Made by a program: the position numbers and the translations under genes. Positions 63,671 to 64,000 of a stretch of DNA of 64,000 nucleotides are shown piece by piece. The stretch comes from an uncultured SAR92 cluster bacterium. Lineage in GTDB: Bacteria > Pseudomonadota > Gammaproteobacteria > Pseudomonadales > Porticoccaceae. The DNA is taken from NCBI GenBank assembly GCA_902527245.1, contig CABZOI010000004.1:62001-126000 (forward strand), in the 5' to 3' direction. Positions within the stretch are counted from its first letter, which is position 1. Each line of letters opens with the position of its first letter. Under the pieces are notes generated by a model that saw nothing but the letters and a program-made list of their open reading frames with translations, searched no databases and had not been told where the DNA came from.

Positions 63671-64000
63671 CTAGTTTTCAAGTACTCTCCAACCTTTTAA
63701 ATTAGATACTGACATGAGCTTTTCATCTGGATTTATAGCAATTGGATAACCTACTGCGCTAAGCAGAGGGAGATCATTAATTGAATCAGAGTAGAAAAAA
63801 GAATTCTGAAATTCATAACCAGCCATTTCTACAAATTTTTTAACCAAAACTAGTTTTCCCTCTCCCAATGCATGAGGTTTTTTAATAAAGCCTGTGCACA
63901 ATTCCGATCTAAACAATACTTCTGATGATATAAATTTATCAACACCGAGCATTTTAGATATAAAAGAGACGATTAGACTATTTGTTGCACTCGCTATGAG
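63671..64000 (-). CDS. HAD-superfamily phosphatase (HAD-IB, SerB-like), N-terminus cut by window edge
   Basis: The last 109 codons of a minus-strand gene. LIASATNSLIVSFISKMLGVDKFIS matches motif II and the following helix of HAD-IB enzymes, and SDSINDLPLLSAVGYPIAINPD is motif IV (the SDSxNDxPLL pattern) with its acidic metal ligands. The catalytic DxD motif I lies outside the window. Family members dephosphorylate phosphoserine or related small phosphoesters. The substrate is uncertain from this portion. The gene converges with the CsoR-like gene. Confidence 0.88.
   Translation of the reverse strand, partial: LIASATNSLIVSFISKMLGVDKFISSEVLFRSELCTGFIKKPHALGEGKLVLVKKFVEMAGYEFQNSFFYSDSINDLPLLSAVGYPIAINPDEKLMSVSNLKGWRVLEN

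Noticed and set aside
1-64000. Mobile elements, prophage, tRNA or rRNA genes
   Set aside because: I saw no transposase, integrase, inverted-repeat-bounded element, tRNA cloverleaf or rRNA sequence; short ones could be missed without a covariance-model search.

Overview
The window looks like a chromosomal segment of a low-GC (roughly 38-40% G+C by eye) marine heterotrophic gammaproteobacterium, SAR86-like in style. The basis is densely packed short-spaced genes, two TonB-dependent receptors, many acyl-CoA enzymes, a sulfatase, a GH32 hydrolase and a bacterial IleRS of the eukaryote-like class. The placement is an inference, because no rRNA or phylogenetic marker alignment is available. I recognised no rRNA, tRNA, CRISPR, transposase, integrase or phage gene. 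No intergenic gap exceeds about 185 bp.

Layout. 1-3.6 kb (minus): end of an ABC exporter, a metallophosphoesterase and a GH32 fructan/sucrose hydrolase. 3.8-7.4 kb (plus): an SDR and a rifampicin-phosphotransferase-like dikinase, closed by a strong terminator. 7.4-12.75 kb (minus): a TonB receptor, two tandem cyclase-family hydrolases and a DUF1537 kinase. 12.9-19.7 kb: type-B carboxylesterase (plus), then DUF3604 protein, ADP-ribosylglycohydrolase, enoyl-CoA hydratase and GldA-like dehydrogenase (minus). 19.8-30 kb: an acyl-CoA synthetase (plus), then a long minus-strand run of VOC protein, enoyl-CoA hydratase, GPH-type symporter, acyl-CoA synthetase, LvaA-like kinase, PfkB kinase and sulfatase lipoprotein. 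30.1-42.6 kb: TPP enzyme, nucleoside hydrolase, ACAD11-like dehydrogenase, SDR, FadJ-like bifunctional enzyme, more acyl-CoA dehydrogenases (including an active/inactive tandem pair), hydratase and thiolase. 42.8-53.3 kb (plus): a secreted DUF305/LVIVD protein, then a tight five-gene run of sodium symporter, molybdopterin oxidoreductase, GcvT/DmdA-family protein, iron alcohol dehydrogenase and aldehyde dehydrogenase. 53.3-57.4 kb (minus): an alpha/beta hydrolase and ileS. 57.6-63.7 kb: metal homeostasis, namely a His-rich TonB receptor with a small secreted partner (minus), an old-yellow-enzyme homologue (minus), and a plus-strand operon of outer-membrane protein, His/Met-rich HMA protein, MerT-like protein and CsoR-like repressor. 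The right edge cuts a HAD phosphatase.

How it fits together. The first 42 kb reads as accessory catabolism. TonB receptor, symporters, sulfatase, esterase and glycosidase bring in or trim organic matter; CoA ligases activate acids; dehydrogenases, hydratases and a thiolase carry out beta-oxidation. A separate kinase and an ACAD11-like dehydrogenase suggest a phosphorylation route for 4-hydroxyacyl-CoAs. The 45-53 kb operon is the best candidate for an undescribed pathway, a demethylation/redox route for a small methylated S- or N-compound. The 60-64 kb metal locus has two readable regulatory designs: a Fur-family-like palindrome upstream of the receptor operon, and a CsoR-type GC tract that spans the start codon of an apparently leaderless operon.
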